Shown in pieces: positions 9,667 through 18,227 of a DNA stretch of 64,000 nt. The position numbers and the translations under genes were made by a program. The notes under the pieces were generated by a model that was not told where the DNA came from, did not search any database, and was given only the letters and a program-made list of their open reading frames with translations. Every line of letters begins with the position of its first letter. The stretch's first letter is position 1. Source of the stretch: Roseibium suaedae (GTDB lineage: Bacteria; Pseudomonadota; Alphaproteobacteria; Rhizobiales; Stappiaceae); NCBI RefSeq assembly GCF_900142725.1, contig NZ_FRBW01000001.1:310001-374000 (forward strand), given 5' to 3'.

Positions 9667-10488
9667 ATGAGGGTCTACCAATTGGAAGAACAGACGATCG
9701 TAAATGCGCTGATCCTGGGCATTGTGGAAGGCTTGACCGAGTTTATCCCCGTTTCCTCGACCGGCCACATTCTGCTTCTCGGCCATTTCCTGGGCTTTGA
9801 AAGCAAGGGCAAGACCTTCGAGGTTCTGATCCAGCTCGGCGCCATTCTGGCCATCCTCTCGGTCTATTTCGCAAGGCTCTGGAACCTGCTGATTACCCTG
9901 CCGTCCGATCCGAAAAGCCGCCGCTTCGTCTTCGGCATTCTGGTTGCATTTCTGCCTGCGGCCGTGATCGGGGTTCTGGCCCATGGCTTCATCAAGGAAG
10001 TCCTGTTTGAATCTCCGCAGCTCATTTGTTCGACGCTGCTGATCGGCGGGATCATCCTGTTGTGGATCGACCGGCTGCCTTTGAAGCCGCGCTACACGAA
10101 CGTGATGGACTATCCCTTGAGCCTTTGCCTCAAGATCGGCTTTTGCCAGTGCCTGGCCATGGTTCCCGGGGTTTCCCGCTCCGGATCCACGATCGCAGGC
10201 GCATTGCTGATGGGCACGGACAAGCGTTCGGCTGCCGAGTTTTCCTTCTTCCTGGCCATGCCGACCATGGCGGGCGCTTTTGCCTATGACCTCTACAAGA
10301 ACAAGGACGTGCTGTCCGCGGACGATGCGATGCTCATCGGCATCGGTTTTGTGGCCTCGTTCATTGCGGGTGTGTTCGTGGTCAAGGGGCTGCTGAACTT
10401 CGTGTCCCGTCACGGCTTTGCACCCTTTGCTTATTGGCGCATCGCAGTTGGTATCGCCGGATTTGCCGCGCTTTACCTGATGGGCTGA
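9667..10488 (+). CDS. uppP: Undecaprenyl-diphosphate phosphatase
   Basis: 273 residues, all of it membrane helices as expected for UppP/BacA. It recycles undecaprenyl diphosphate to the monophosphate lipid carrier used for peptidoglycan and surface polysaccharides. Both signature motifs are visible: [15 protein letters not shown] near residues 15-30 (with the catalytic glutamate and SSTGH) and [17 protein letters not shown] near residues 165-180. The ATG at 9667 is the natural start. The gene is monocistronic, convergent with the WYL regulator only 8 bases downstream. Confidence 0.96.
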   Translation: MRVYQLEEQTIVNALILGIVEGLTEFIPVSSTGHILLLGHFLGFESKGKTFEVLIQLGAILAILSVYFARLWNLLITLPSDPKSRRFVFGILVAFLPAAVIGVLAHGFIKEVLFESPQLICSTLLIGGIILLWIDRLPLKPRYTNVMDYPLSLCLKIGFCQCLAMVPGVSRSGSTIAGALLMGTDKRSAAEFSFFLAMPTMAGAFAYDLYKNKDVLSADDAMLIGIGFVASFIAGVFVVKGLLNFVSRHGFAPFAYWRIAVGIAGFAALYLMG

Positions 10489-10496
10489 GACACACT

Positions 10497-11516
10497 TCAG
10501 GAAGCCTGGGGCAGCCCGCCATGGGCTTGTGCCAGGCTTCTCAATTCCTCTGCAAGCTCCTGCCGCATGTGTTCCGGCTCAAGAAGCTCGGCGCCTGGTC
10601 CCAGCCAGCGGACAAGGGCAAGAATGCGGGAGCTGGCGGTGTCGGGAATGGAAATCATCATTCCCCCTACCGGATCTGCTGTGAAGACCGCGTGGCGGTA
10701 GTACCAGTCCGCCGACAGTTTCGCGGCCTGTGCCTCTGTGATTCGGATCCGGGCAATCGGGCTTTCTGCTTCCCAGCGCCGCATCGCCTGCTTTAGCCAG
10801 GCGCCGCCGAGCAGGGTTTCGATCGCAAAGTTTTTGTCTGGACGGAAGCGGAAACCACTGACCTCCATCTGACGAACCCTGTCTGCCCGGTAGACCTTGA
10901 TCTGGCTGGTGTCGACACAGAAGCCTGCCAGATACCAGAGGTCCCGGTCATAGAGGATGCCCCTCGGCTCGACATCATGGGGCCTGGGCTCCCCCCTCGC
11001 AGGATTGTTGTGAAGAAAGCGCACGCGTTTGCTTTCCAGAAGCCCTTGCATGAAGCCGTCGATCGCCTCCTGCCAAAGAGGTGTCGGCTCCGCCTTGGTG
11101 TTGGAATGAAAGATGTCGGCTGGCACCGGTTCGATGCCGATGATCCGCTCGGCTTCACTCAGAAGCGCATGCACCGCCTTGGGCAAGGTCGCGACTAGCT
11201 TGCGCTGAGCTGACTCCAGGTCGGCGGCGAGGGGAATGGTCCGGATGCTGCGCACCAGCGCCAGGGCCGTCAGCAGGGCGGCCGTTTCGTTGCGGGTCAG
11301 CGCAACGGGCGCTTGAAGATAATCTTTCGCCAGCCTGTAGCCGCCTTCCGCTCCCCGTTCGGCATCAACGGGCACGCCAAGGGCCATTAGCCGGTCGATG
11401 TCCCGGTAGATTGTCCGATGCGAAACGTTGAAACGCTCGGACAAGGTGTTCGCGGTCACCAATTTTCCACCGGTCAGGAGCAGCAGAATGCCTAGGGCGC
11501 GTTCTATCGGGTTCAT
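10497..11516 (-). CDS. YafY-type transcriptional regulator (HTH_11 and WYL domains)
   Basis: 339 residues from an ATG at 11516. The N-terminal HTH_11 winged helix (residues 1-60: ERALGILLLLTGGKLVTA, FNVSHRTIYRDIDRLMALG) binds DNA. The central and C-terminal WYL domain (about 135-230) has the segment DRDLWYLAGFCVDTSQIKVY with the WYL triad and the conserved R/Y residues thought to bind a ligand, followed by a WCX region. Such proteins repress or activate neighbouring genes. An upstream in-frame start at 11603 would put 29 atypical residues before the HTH, so it was rejected. It is divergent from a DUF1127 gene, with a perfect palindrome between them that could be its operator. Confidence 0.9.
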   Translation of the reverse strand: MNPIERALGILLLLTGGKLVTANTLSERFNVSHRTIYRDIDRLMALGVPVDAERGAEGGYRLAKDYLQAPVALTRNETAALLTALALVRSIRTIPLAADLESAQRKLVATLPKAVHALLSEAERIIGIEPVPADIFHSNTKAEPTPLWQEAIDGFMQGLLESKRVRFLHNNPARGEPRPHDVEPRGILYDRDLWYLAGFCVDTSQIKVYRADRVRQMEVSGFRFRPDKNFAIETLLGGAWLKQAMRRWEAESPIARIRITEAQAAKLSADWYYRHAVFTADPVGGMMISIPDTASSRILALVRWLGPGAELLEPEHMRQELAEELRSLAQAHGGLPQAS

Positions 11517-11652
11517 GCGGGGCCGGGCTCCGGTGTTCAGAAGATCCAGGATCGGCCAGCTTTCGGACCTCAAGCCGGGTTCCGGCTCCGCGTTTGCTGA
11601 CACACAGAATGCTTATCCTAACTGATTTGCATTTTGTGGAACATAACGCGAT

Positions 11653-11680
11653 CAAACCTGACTCACTGCTGTCAGGTTTG
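11653..11680. promoter_or_regulatory. Perfect 10-bp inverted repeat, candidate operator
   Basis: CAAACCTGAC (11653-11662) and GTCAGGTTTG (11671-11680) are exact inverse copies separated by 8 bases. The site lies in the 227-bp region between the divergent WYL regulator and the DUF1127 gene, and no T-run follows it, so a dimeric repressor site is likelier than a terminator. Binding by the WYL regulator is inference. Confidence 0.6.
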
Positions 11681-11743
11681 GTTTGCGAAACTGCTTTCAG
11701 GCCGGGAGAGACCCCGGGTTCAGATAAGCAGCAGGAGCGGAAA

Positions 11744-11974
11744 ATGACCCTGATTCATGAACGCAGCACCAACACCATCAACGGCTTTTCCCGGCTGACC
11801 TTTCAGGCAGCAGGATGGGTCTTCAGAAGCGTTTCCCTGTATCTGCGCAGGCGCGCGACCATGCGCTCACTCGGGCGTCTTGGCGACCGGGATCTGCAGG
11901 ACATCGGCGTGCGGCGCACATCGGTGGGATACGAATTGATTGATGGCGGGCGGCGCAATCCCAGAAGGCAGTGA
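11744..11974 (+). CDS. DUF1127 small arginine-rich protein
   Basis: 76 residues from an ATG at 11744, preceded by a good ribosome-binding site (GCAGGAGCGGAAA). The C-terminal half carries the DUF1127 pattern: LYLRRRATMRSLGRLGDRDLQDIGVRRTSV, where L-x-x-L-x-D-R-x-L-x-D-I-G-(I/V)-x-R is diagnostic (shown here over residues 40-68). Small DUF1127 proteins of alphaproteobacteria include RNA-binding regulators of phosphate uptake and RNA turnover in Agrobacterium and Rhodobacter; whether this one acts so is not known. It is divergent from a WYL regulator and followed by a strong terminator. Confidence 0.88.
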   Translation: MTLIHERSTNTINGFSRLTFQAAGWVFRSVSLYLRRRATMRSLGRLGDRDLQDIGVRRTSVGYELIDGGRRNPRRQ

Positions 11975-11997
11975 CCGGCTTTCACAACAGCAAAAAA

Positions 11998-12022
11998 GAA
12001 GGCGGCCAGTGGCCGCCTTTTT
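11998..12022 (+). terminator. Bidirectional terminator after the DUF1127 gene
   Basis: Stem GGCGGCC (12001-12007) with GGCCGCC (12011-12017), three-base loop, extended by A:T pairs; TTTTT follows on the plus strand and an A-rich run precedes it, so it can also serve the convergent SDR gene. Confidence 0.85.
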
Positions 12023-12044
12023 CTATCCCTTGATCTCACAATCC

Positions 12045-13019
12045 TCAGGCGAGGCGATGCGCGTCGTACTGGCCGTGTTCGCGGAAACGGTCCAGATAGG
12101 TCGGCAGGATGGCGGCCAGCGTTGCCGGCTTGATGCCCATGCCTTCCAGCGTGCGTCCTTCTGCCTTGGCAGCCTCGGAGACGACGTTGTCATTCTTCAG
12201 CAGGGCCACCTGATCACTGGTGAGCGGAGCGCCCGGGATGATCTGGAGGATCTTCGCCAGAACGCCAGCCACTTCGAACGGCAGCGGCGCGAGGATGCGC
12301 TTGCGGCGGGTGACTTCCAGAACCAGATCCAGGCAATCCCGGAAGCTGGCAGTCTGGGCGCCGCCCAGTTCGTAGGTTGCGCCTGCAGTCAGTTCGCCGT
12401 CCACAGCCTTGGCGACAGCTTCTGCCACGTCGCAGACATAGACCGGCTGGAACAGGGTGTTGCCACCACCGATCAGCGGCAGAACCGGGCTGATTCGAGC
12501 CATGCTGGCGAAGCGGTTGAAGAAATCATCTTCCGGGCCGAACACGATGGAGGGGCGGATGATGATGCTGTCTGGCAGCGTTTCGAGAACGGCTGCTTCG
12601 CCCTTGGCCTTGGACCGGGCATAAGAAGAGGCCGAATCTGCGTTCGCGCCGATGGCGGAGATATGGACAACCGATTTCACGCCGGCAGCGCGGGCAGCTT
12701 CTGCCACGGCGCGGGCCCCGAAGGCCTGAACCGCGTCAAAGCTGTTCTTGCCGGAAGGGGCGAGAATGCCGACGGCGTTGATCACCGCATCGGAACCGGC
12801 AACGGCCCGGTCAACCGACCAGCGGTGACGAAGGTTCGCCTGAACCGGCATGATCTGACCCGGTGCGCCGAGCGGTTGAAGATGAGTTGCCAGATCCGGG
12901 CGGCGCACGGCCACGCGAATCCGGTAGCCACGGCGGGCCAGAGCCTGAACCACGTGACGGCCTACGAAACCTGAGCCGCCGAAGACCGTTACGAGCTTTC
13001 CATTGAGAGCTGTGGACAT
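12045..13019 (-). CDS. Complex I NDUFA9-like NAD(P)-binding protein (atypical SDR)
   Basis: 324 residues from the ATG at 13019, which has an AAGGGGGC ribosome-binding site; an upstream in-frame start at 13205 would run to the tRNA gene and is unlikely. The Rossmann motif VFGGSGFVGRHVVQALARRG lies at residues 11-30, followed by VINAVGIL, HISAIGA and YARSKAKGEA (the Y-x-x-x-K pair), typical of the atypical SDR group related to the NDUFA9 subunit of mitochondrial complex I. The bacterial relatives are stand-alone; some are suspected to handle quinone or sugar-nucleotide substrates. It is a single gene, convergent with the DUF1127 gene and divergent from tRNA-Leu. Confidence 0.88.
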   Translation of the reverse strand: MSTALNGKLVTVFGGSGFVGRHVVQALARRGYRIRVAVRRPDLATHLQPLGAPGQIMPVQANLRHRWSVDRAVAGSDAVINAVGILAPSGKNSFDAVQAFGARAVAEAARAAGVKSVVHISAIGANADSASSYARSKAKGEAAVLETLPDSIIIRPSIVFGPEDDFFNRFASMARISPVLPLIGGGNTLFQPVYVCDVAEAVAKAVDGELTAGATYELGGAQTASFRDCLDLVLEVTRRKRILAPLPFEVAGVLAKILQIIPGAPLTSDQVALLKNDNVVSEAAKAEGRTLEGMGIKPATLAAILPTYLDRFREHGQYDAHRLA

Positions 13020-13167
13020 GCCGGGTGCCCCCTTGTCGCGTCCTGTAGATAACTTGCGAGGCTGCAAAGCCGCGCGTTCCTTCAGTCTCTTAGCCCTTTG
13101 AAGGGGTCCTGTGAAGAGCTGTGCACAGGCCACCTGTGAAAGATTGAAAATTGTTTTGCCGGACTGA

Positions 13168-13196
13168 TTGACAAGTCCCTGAGCCATCCTTAAAAG
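13168..13196 (+). promoter_or_regulatory. Probable sigma-70 promoter of tRNA-Leu
   Basis: TTGACA at 13168-13173, a 17-base spacer, and TAAAAG at 13191-13196 as a weak -10 box, 10 bases before the mature tRNA 5' end. The perfect -35 box and spacing support it; the -10 match is poor. Confidence 0.5.
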
Positions 13197-13206
13197 CGCC
13201 TTCACA

Positions 13207-13293
13207 GCCCAGGTGGCGGAATTGGTAGACGCACTAGCTTCAGGTGCTAGCGCTGGAAACGGCGTGGAGGTTCGAGTCCTCTCCTGGGCACCA
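13207..13293 (+). tRNA. tRNA-Leu(CAG)
   Basis: Class II tRNA of 87 bases with an encoded CCA end. Acceptor GCCCAGG (13207-13213) pairs with CCTGGGC (13283-13289), discriminator A. The anticodon stem CTAGC/GCTAG encloses the loop TTCAGGT with anticodon CAG (13241-13243), reading CUG, the most used Leu codon at this GC content. A long variable arm and the T-loop GTTCGAGTC are present. Confidence 0.97.
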
Positions 13294-13330
13294 AATTACT
13301 TCTTCGGACTTACTACCAAGGTCCGATAAA

Positions 13331-13370
13331 ACGAAAAAAGCTCCGGTTCACCGGGGCTTTTTTCGTTTTT
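13331..13370 (+). terminator. Terminator after tRNA-Leu
   Basis: Long stem AAAAAAGCTCCGGT (13335-13348) with ACCGGGGCTTTTTT (13350-13363), one G:T pair, followed by CGTTTTT. A second T-rich tract makes it strong on the plus strand; the A-run makes it bidirectional. Confidence 0.85.
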
Positions 13371-13594
13371 GGCTTTGGATTTTTTGCCGTTCGGCACGGG
13401 TCGCTGGCTGATTGAAACGATCCGACGTTGCGGCTGATGTGCCCGGAACCTTGCCAATCCGCTTGCCAGCCTTTACCTGACATGTGGATTATTGCCGGAG
13501 GGCCGGGCAGATTGCCGCGGGTCTTTGGAAAACTGTTTGCCCATTCGGGTATCGCTGCTGGCCGGAAGGCCGTTTCGAGGAGCCTTTCGACGCC

Positions 13595-14215
13595 ATGACG
13601 ATCCGCTATCACAAGAACGACCTGCCTGATCTCTCCGCCTACACGAATGCGGAAGCTGTCGCGGTCGATTCGGAAACGCTTGGCCTCAACCCGATTCGCG
13701 ACCGTCTCTGCGTTGTGCAGCTGTCGCCCGGCGATGGCACGGCAGACGTCGTGCAGATCGAGCGTGGCCAGAAGTCTGCGCCGAACCTTGAAAGGCTCTT
13801 CACCGATCTCTCCAAGCCGAAGATCTTCCACTTTGCCCGTTTCGATGTGGCGGTGCTGAAGGCCTATCTCGGTATCGAGGTGAAGCCGGTCTGGTGCACG
13901 AAGATCGCCTCCAAGCTCGTGCGCACCTATACGGACCGGCACGGCCTGAAGGAACTGACCCGCGAACTACTGGGAGTTGAGCTCTCCAAGCAGCAGCAGA
14001 GCTCGGATTGGGCAGCAGAAACCCTGAGCGAAGCCCAGCTTGCCTATGCAGCTTCTGATGTTCTTTATCTGCACAAGCTGAAAGAGCGTCTGGAATATAT
14101 GCTGGCGCGCGAAGAGCGCACCCACTTGGCCGAGGCCTGCTTCGAATTCCTGCCCACCCGTGCGGATCTTGATCTGATGGGCTGGGAAGAAACCGATATC
14201 TTCGCCCATTCGTAA
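13595..14215 (+). CDS. rnd: Ribonuclease D (short form)
   Basis: 206 residues, the short single-domain RNase D of alphaproteobacteria that lacks the HRDC domains of the E. coli enzyme. It is a 3'-5' exonuclease of the DEDDy group that matures tRNA ends. Motifs: AVDSETLGL (D and E), HFARFDVAVL (second D) and the YAASDVLYL segment with the Y-x-x-x-D pattern. The ATG at 13595 begins MTIRYHKNDLPDL, typical of the family; an upstream in-frame start at 13484 adds an unlike sequence. The 224 bases between the tRNA terminator and this start hold no visible gene. It leads the lptCAB-rpoN block, an order conserved in Hyphomicrobiales. Confidence 0.94.
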   Translation: MTIRYHKNDLPDLSAYTNAEAVAVDSETLGLNPIRDRLCVVQLSPGDGTADVVQIERGQKSAPNLERLFTDLSKPKIFHFARFDVAVLKAYLGIEVKPVWCTKIASKLVRTYTDRHGLKELTRELLGVELSKQQQSSDWAAETLSEAQLAYAASDVLYLHKLKERLEYMLAREERTHLAEACFEFLPTRADLDLMGWEETDIFAHS

Positions 14216-14248
14216 GATCACAGAGATGAACGGCAGGCAGCGCGCAGC

Positions 14249-14905
14249 ATGAAGGCGGATGTGGCAGACATGGACAAGGTTCCGGCGGGCAAGCCCGGCG
14301 CAGAACGCCCCGTCCAGCGCGCCGCCCGCAGGCACAGCCGTTGGGTGCGTGTCTTGCGCGTGCTGTTTCCGCTGCTCGGCCTCCTGATCTTTGCCGGCAT
14401 GGCCGGCATGATCATTCTGTTCAATTTCCTGAACAGCCTGGGGATCGGCAACATCAGCTTCAGCGCGGATGGGCTGGTCATGGACCGGCCCGAGTTGTCC
14501 GGCCACGATGGCGAGCGGTCCTACAAGGTGTCGGCCGTCCGGGCGATCCAGCGTCTGAGTGATCCGAGGATCATCGATCTGGAGACGATCGAGGCCAATA
14601 TCGTGCTCAATCCGGAGCAGGATGCGAAAATCACCGCCAGCCGGGGCACATACGACAACGGCGCGGAAACACTTTTGCTCTATGACGGCTTGCAGGTGAC
14701 GTGGAGCGAAGGCTACACGATCGATCTGGCCGACGTGACGGTGGATCTGCGCTCTGGCGCGATGAAGACCTCCCAGCCCGTCGAGATCAAATCGGAAAAG
14801 GGCGATATCCAGGCTGGTCAGTTGACCTATGACCAGAAGCAGGGGATCGTCCGGTTCACGGATGGTATCAAGATGACCCTCTTCCCCGGCGCCCGGGGCA
14901 TGTAG
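14249..14905 (+). CDS. lptC: LPS export ABC transporter periplasmic protein LptC
   Basis: 218 residues. A basic cytoplasmic N-terminus (RRHSRWVRVLRVLFP) precedes one membrane helix (about residues 42-65, LLGLLIFAGMAGMIILF), then a periplasmic beta-jellyroll domain of the LptC/DUF1239 family. LptC joins the LptB2FG inner-membrane complex to the LptA bridge that carries lipopolysaccharide to the outer membrane. The domain is diverged in sequence, as usual; the assignment rests on topology and on its place directly before lptA and lptB. Confidence 0.9.
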   Translation: MKADVADMDKVPAGKPGAERPVQRAARRHSRWVRVLRVLFPLLGLLIFAGMAGMIILFNFLNSLGIGNISFSADGLVMDRPELSGHDGERSYKVSAVRAIQRLSDPRIIDLETIEANIVLNPEQDAKITASRGTYDNGAETLLLYDGLQVTWSEGYTIDLADVTVDLRSGAMKTSQPVEIKSEKGDIQAGQLTYDQKQGIVRFTDGIKMTLFPGARGM

Positions 14906-14928
14906 GCGGCAGACAGGGAACTGAGTAG

Positions 14929-15465
14929 ATGAGTGGATTTCTCAAGAGCGCGGTGGCCGGGACCTTCTGCCTGCTCGCTCTGGCTGCCACCAGCCAGGCA
15001 CAGACATTCTCCAACGCCTTCGCCGGGTTTGGCTCCAACGACAAGGAGCCGATCCAGATCGAGGCGAGCGAATTGCAGGTTGAGGACAAGTCCAACAGCG
15101 CGACCTTTACCGGCGGCGTCGTGGTGTCCCAGGGCGAGACCCACATGAAGACCGATCATCTGCGGGTCTTCTATGACGGATCGGCTGCAGGGGACGTGCA
15201 GCAGAAGATCTCCCGTCTGGAGGCTTCGGGCAGCGTCTATATTTCTTCCAAGGATCAGACCGCGACCGGTGACCAGGCCAGCTTCGACATGACCAAGGAA
15301 ATCATGGTGATGACTGGCAAGGAAGTGGTTCTGAGCCAGGGCCCGAACGTGGTTGTCGGCAACAAGCTGACGGTCAACCTGAAGACCGGCAAGGCTGATC
15401 TCCAGGCGCCGAGCTCCGGCCGCGTCAAGGTTCTCATCCAGCCGAACAGCCTCAACAAGAAATAG
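14929..15465 (+). CDS. lptA: LPS transport periplasmic protein LptA (OstA)
   Basis: 178 residues with a cleavable signal peptide (residues 1-24, cut near TSQAQT). The OstA-like beta-jellyroll domain begins PIQIEASELQVEDKSNSATF and continues through FTGGVVVSQGETHMKTDHLR, the typical LptA pattern. It forms the periplasmic filament between LptC and LptD. It starts 23 bases after lptC and precedes lptB; together they supply the bridge and engine of LPS export. Confidence 0.94.
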   Translation: MSGFLKSAVAGTFCLLALAATSQAQTFSNAFAGFGSNDKEPIQIEASELQVEDKSNSATFTGGVVVSQGETHMKTDHLRVFYDGSAAGDVQQKISRLEASGSVYISSKDQTATGDQASFDMTKEIMVMTGKEVVLSQGPNVVVGNKLTVNLKTGKADLQAPSSGRVKVLIQPNSLNKK

Positions 15466-15544
15466 GCTCTGTTTCATCTCCCGGCCATGAAGGCTTTCTC
15501 CCATCCCCTGGCGCGATGCGCCGGCGAACCAGCGGAAGCATGAC

Positions 15545-16333
15545 GTGAAACTGTTCCCCTTCGGACACAAAGGCGCGGATGGCGCGAAGTCTCATGAGGC
15601 CGAAGCAGCGCCCGGTGCACTGGTGGTCGAAGGGATCGGCAAGACCTATGGCCGCCGCCAGGTGGTCAAATACGTCAGCCTGGAAGTCCGTCCGGGGGAA
15701 TCCGTCGGGCTTCTGGGTCCTAACGGTGCGGGCAAGACGACCACATTCTACATGATCACAGGCCTGATTCGTCCGGATCAGGGCCAGATCACCCTGGATG
15801 GGTTCGATATCACCCGTCTGCCCATGTACCGCCGGGCGAGACTTGGGATCGGCTATCTGCCGCAGGAAGCTTCGATCTTCCGCGGCCTGACCGTGGAAGA
15901 GAACATCCGGGCCGTTCTGGAAGTGATCGAGCCGGACCGCAGACGCAGGAACGAGGATCTGGATGAGCTTCTGGCCGAGTTCGGCCTGACACATCTGCGC
16001 AAGTCGCCGTCCATTGCCCTTTCCGGCGGTGAGCGCCGCCGTGTGGAAATTGCCCGCGCACTCGCAAGCCGCCCGTCCTTCATGCTGCTCGATGAACCGT
16101 TTGCCGGTATTGATCCGATTGCGGTTGGCGACATTCAGCAGCTTGTGCGGCATCTGACCCAGCGTGGCATCGGCGTGCTGATTACCGATCACAACGTCCG
16201 CGAAACCCTTGGTCTGATCGACAGGGCCTATATTATCGCAGCCGGTGAAGTTCTGACCGAAGGCCTGCCGGCGGACATCGTCGCCAATCCGGATGTGCGG
16301 CGTCTCTATCTCGGCGAGCAATTTACGCTTTGA
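15545..16333 (+). CDS. lptB: LPS export ABC transporter ATP-binding protein LptB
   Basis: 262 residues. The ABC motifs are complete: Walker [16 protein letters not shown]-loop at [18 protein letters not shown], signature [16 protein letters not shown], Walker [19 protein letters not shown] and the switch histidine in TDHNVRETL. LptB powers extraction of LPS from the inner membrane. The GTG start has GGAAG before it and gives about 20 more residues at the N-terminus than the E. coli protein, as is common in this order. It lies between lptA and rpoN, the usual alphaproteobacterial arrangement. Confidence 0.95.
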   Translation: MKLFPFGHKGADGAKSHEAEAAPGALVVEGIGKTYGRRQVVKYVSLEVRPGESVGLLGPNGAGKTTTFYMITGLIRPDQGQITLDGFDITRLPMYRRARLGIGYLPQEASIFRGLTVEENIRAVLEVIEPDRRRRNEDLDELLAEFGLTHLRKSPSIALSGGERRRVEIARALASRPSFMLLDEPFAGIDPIAVGDIQQLVRHLTQRGIGVLITDHNVRETLGLIDRAYIIAAGEVLTEGLPADIVANPDVRRLYLGEQFTL

Positions 16334-16413
16334 TGACAAGCCCGTGATTACTCTATAAGCAATAGAGAAGCAAAAAGCGGACCAGTCCACAAAGCGGGAG
16401 CCTCCAAGGCGAG

Positions 16414-17949
16414 ATGGCAATTTCCACCAAGCTCGAGATGCGGCAGAGCCAGTCGCTGATCATGACGCCGCAGCTGATGCAGGCGATCAAGCTGCTGCAA
16501 ATGTCCAATCTCGATCTGACGGCCTATGTGGATGCGGAACTTGAACGCAATCCGCTGCTTGAAAAGAGCGAAATCGAGTCTCCTGCCAGTAGCGAAGTGG
16601 AAATCTCCGGCGGAGATGACGGTGGTCCGAGAGCTGAGGATGCCCGGGACGAGCCGCGCTCCGGCGACTGGATGGAAAGCCAGCTGGAGACAGGCGCAGA
16701 AGGCATCGCCAGCCGGATGGATACGGACCTCGGCAATGTGTTTCCGGATGAGCCCGGCGTTTCGGCAGGACCGGACCCGGCAGCCCTGAAAGGGTCGGAC
16801 ACATTCTCCAGTGGTTCGGGCGGGGCAAGCGAGGATTACAATCTCGAAGCCTTTGTGGCCGGAGAAACGTCCCTTTCCCAGATGCTGGAAGACCAGATGC
16901 ATCTGGTCCTGTCTGATCCGGCGGACAAGCTCGTCGCGCTTCATCTGATCAATTCCCTCGATGAGAACGGCTATCTCTATGTCGATCTGGAGGACGTGGC
17001 CGAACAGCTCGGAACCGAGCTGGAGCGGGTGGAAACTGTTCTGGCCGTGTTGCAGACGTTCGAGCCCTCCGGTGTGTTTGCCCGAAGCCTGTCTGAATGC
17101 CTGAAGCTTCAGTTGCTTGAGCGGAACCGGTTTGATCCGGCGATGGAGATTCTGCTTCAGAACATCGAGTTGCTCGCCCGGCACGATTATTCCGCCTTGC
17201 GCAAGCTCTGCGGTGTCGATGATGAAGACCTGTCGGACATGATCGCCGAGATCAAGGCGCTGGACCCGAAGCCCGGCAGCGGCTTTGGTGGCGCCCTGGT
17301 TCAAACGCTGGTGCCCGATGTCCTTGTGCGCCGGGCTGCGGATGGATCCTGGACGGTGGAACTCAACAGCGACACTCTGCCAAAGGTTCTGGTCAACCAG
17401 ACCTACTATGCCACGGTGACGAAAACGGCCCGCAATGCGTCGGAAAAGGAATATCTGACGGATTGTCTGCAGACCGCGAACTGGCTGGTCAAAAGCCTTG
17501 ATCAGCGGGCGCGGACGATCCTGAAGGTCTCGACTGAAATTGTCCGGCAGCAGGATGGCTTCCTGACCTATGGCATCGAACACCTGCGCCCGTTGAACCT
17601 GAAGACCATCGCGGAAGCGATCGGGATGCATGAATCCACCATCAGTCGGGTGACCTCGAACAAGTTCATGGCGACCCAGCGCGGCATCTTCGAGCTGAAA
17701 TATTTCTTCTCCTCTGCGATCTCCGCAACGGAGGGAAATGACGCCCATTCGGCAGAATCCGTCCGTCATAAATTACGTCAGCTTATTGATGCTGAGTCCC
17801 CGGACGACATTCTTTCGGATGACACGCTTGTGAAGATCCTCAAGGATGAAGGCGTGGATATTGCCCGGCGTACTGTGGCGAAATATCGCGAGGCCATGAA
17901 GATCCCGTCTTCCGTGCAGCGCCGCCGCGAAAAACGCGCCCGTAGATAA
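16414..17949 (+). CDS. rpoN: RNA polymerase sigma-54 factor
   Basis: 511 residues. Region I (residues 1-50) is glutamine- and leucine-rich (QSQSLIMTPQLMQAIKLLQM) and contacts enhancer-binding activators. An acidic region II (about 50-150) follows, then the core-binding domain, the HTH (LKTIAEAIGMHESTISRV) and the C-terminal RpoN box ARRTVAKYREAMKIPSS, which reads the -24 element. It controls nitrogen and other activator-dependent genes. The position after lptB and before hpf and ptsN is the classic rpoN neighbourhood. Confidence 0.97.
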   Translation: MAISTKLEMRQSQSLIMTPQLMQAIKLLQMSNLDLTAYVDAELERNPLLEKSEIESPASSEVEISGGDDGGPRAEDARDEPRSGDWMESQLETGAEGIASRMDTDLGNVFPDEPGVSAGPDPAALKGSDTFSSGSGGASEDYNLEAFVAGETSLSQMLEDQMHLVLSDPADKLVALHLINSLDENGYLYVDLEDVAEQLGTELERVETVLAVLQTFEPSGVFARSLSECLKLQLLERNRFDPAMEILLQNIELLARHDYSALRKLCGVDDEDLSDMIAEIKALDPKPGSGFGGALVQTLVPDVLVRRAADGSWTVELNSDTLPKVLVNQTYYATVTKTARNASEKEYLTDCLQTANWLVKSLDQRARTILKVSTEIVRQQDGFLTYGIEHLRPLNLKTIAEAIGMHESTISRVTSNKFMATQRGIFELKYFFSSAISATEGNDAHSAESVRHKLRQLIDAESPDDILSDDTLVKILKDEGVDIARRTVAKYREAMKIPSSVQRRREKRARR

Positions 17950-18153
17950 GTCGCTGTTCCAGTATAGAAATTTCTAGTCTTTCACTGGCTTTTCTGTTGC
18001 TGGAAGCCATTCGGCGTATCTCTTTGGGCAGATGCCTCCGTCGCTCGCAAGACCTGCGGATTGACACCCGGCAGTCAGGTGCGTATACGGGCCGCCTCAT
18101 GGGCCTTCGTGAAGGGGATGGCGCTCGGGCGCTGAGTGGTCCATATCTATAGG

Positions 18154-18176
18154 TATGGAATGCATCGCATTTCATA
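18154..18176 (+). promoter_or_regulatory. Inverted repeat in the hpf leader
   Basis: TATGGAATGC (18154-18163) and GCATTTCATA (18167-18176) pair with one G:T and a three-base loop. A second small hairpin CCAGC/GCTGG follows (18179-18195). Both lie in the 278-bp rpoN-hpf gap, 50 bases before the hpf start, and could affect hpf expression; no known family is recognised. Confidence 0.35.
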
Positions 18177-18227
18177 CGCCAGCCTCTCGCGCTGGCGACC
18201 TTTGGTCCAATTAGAAAAGAGGTCCCC

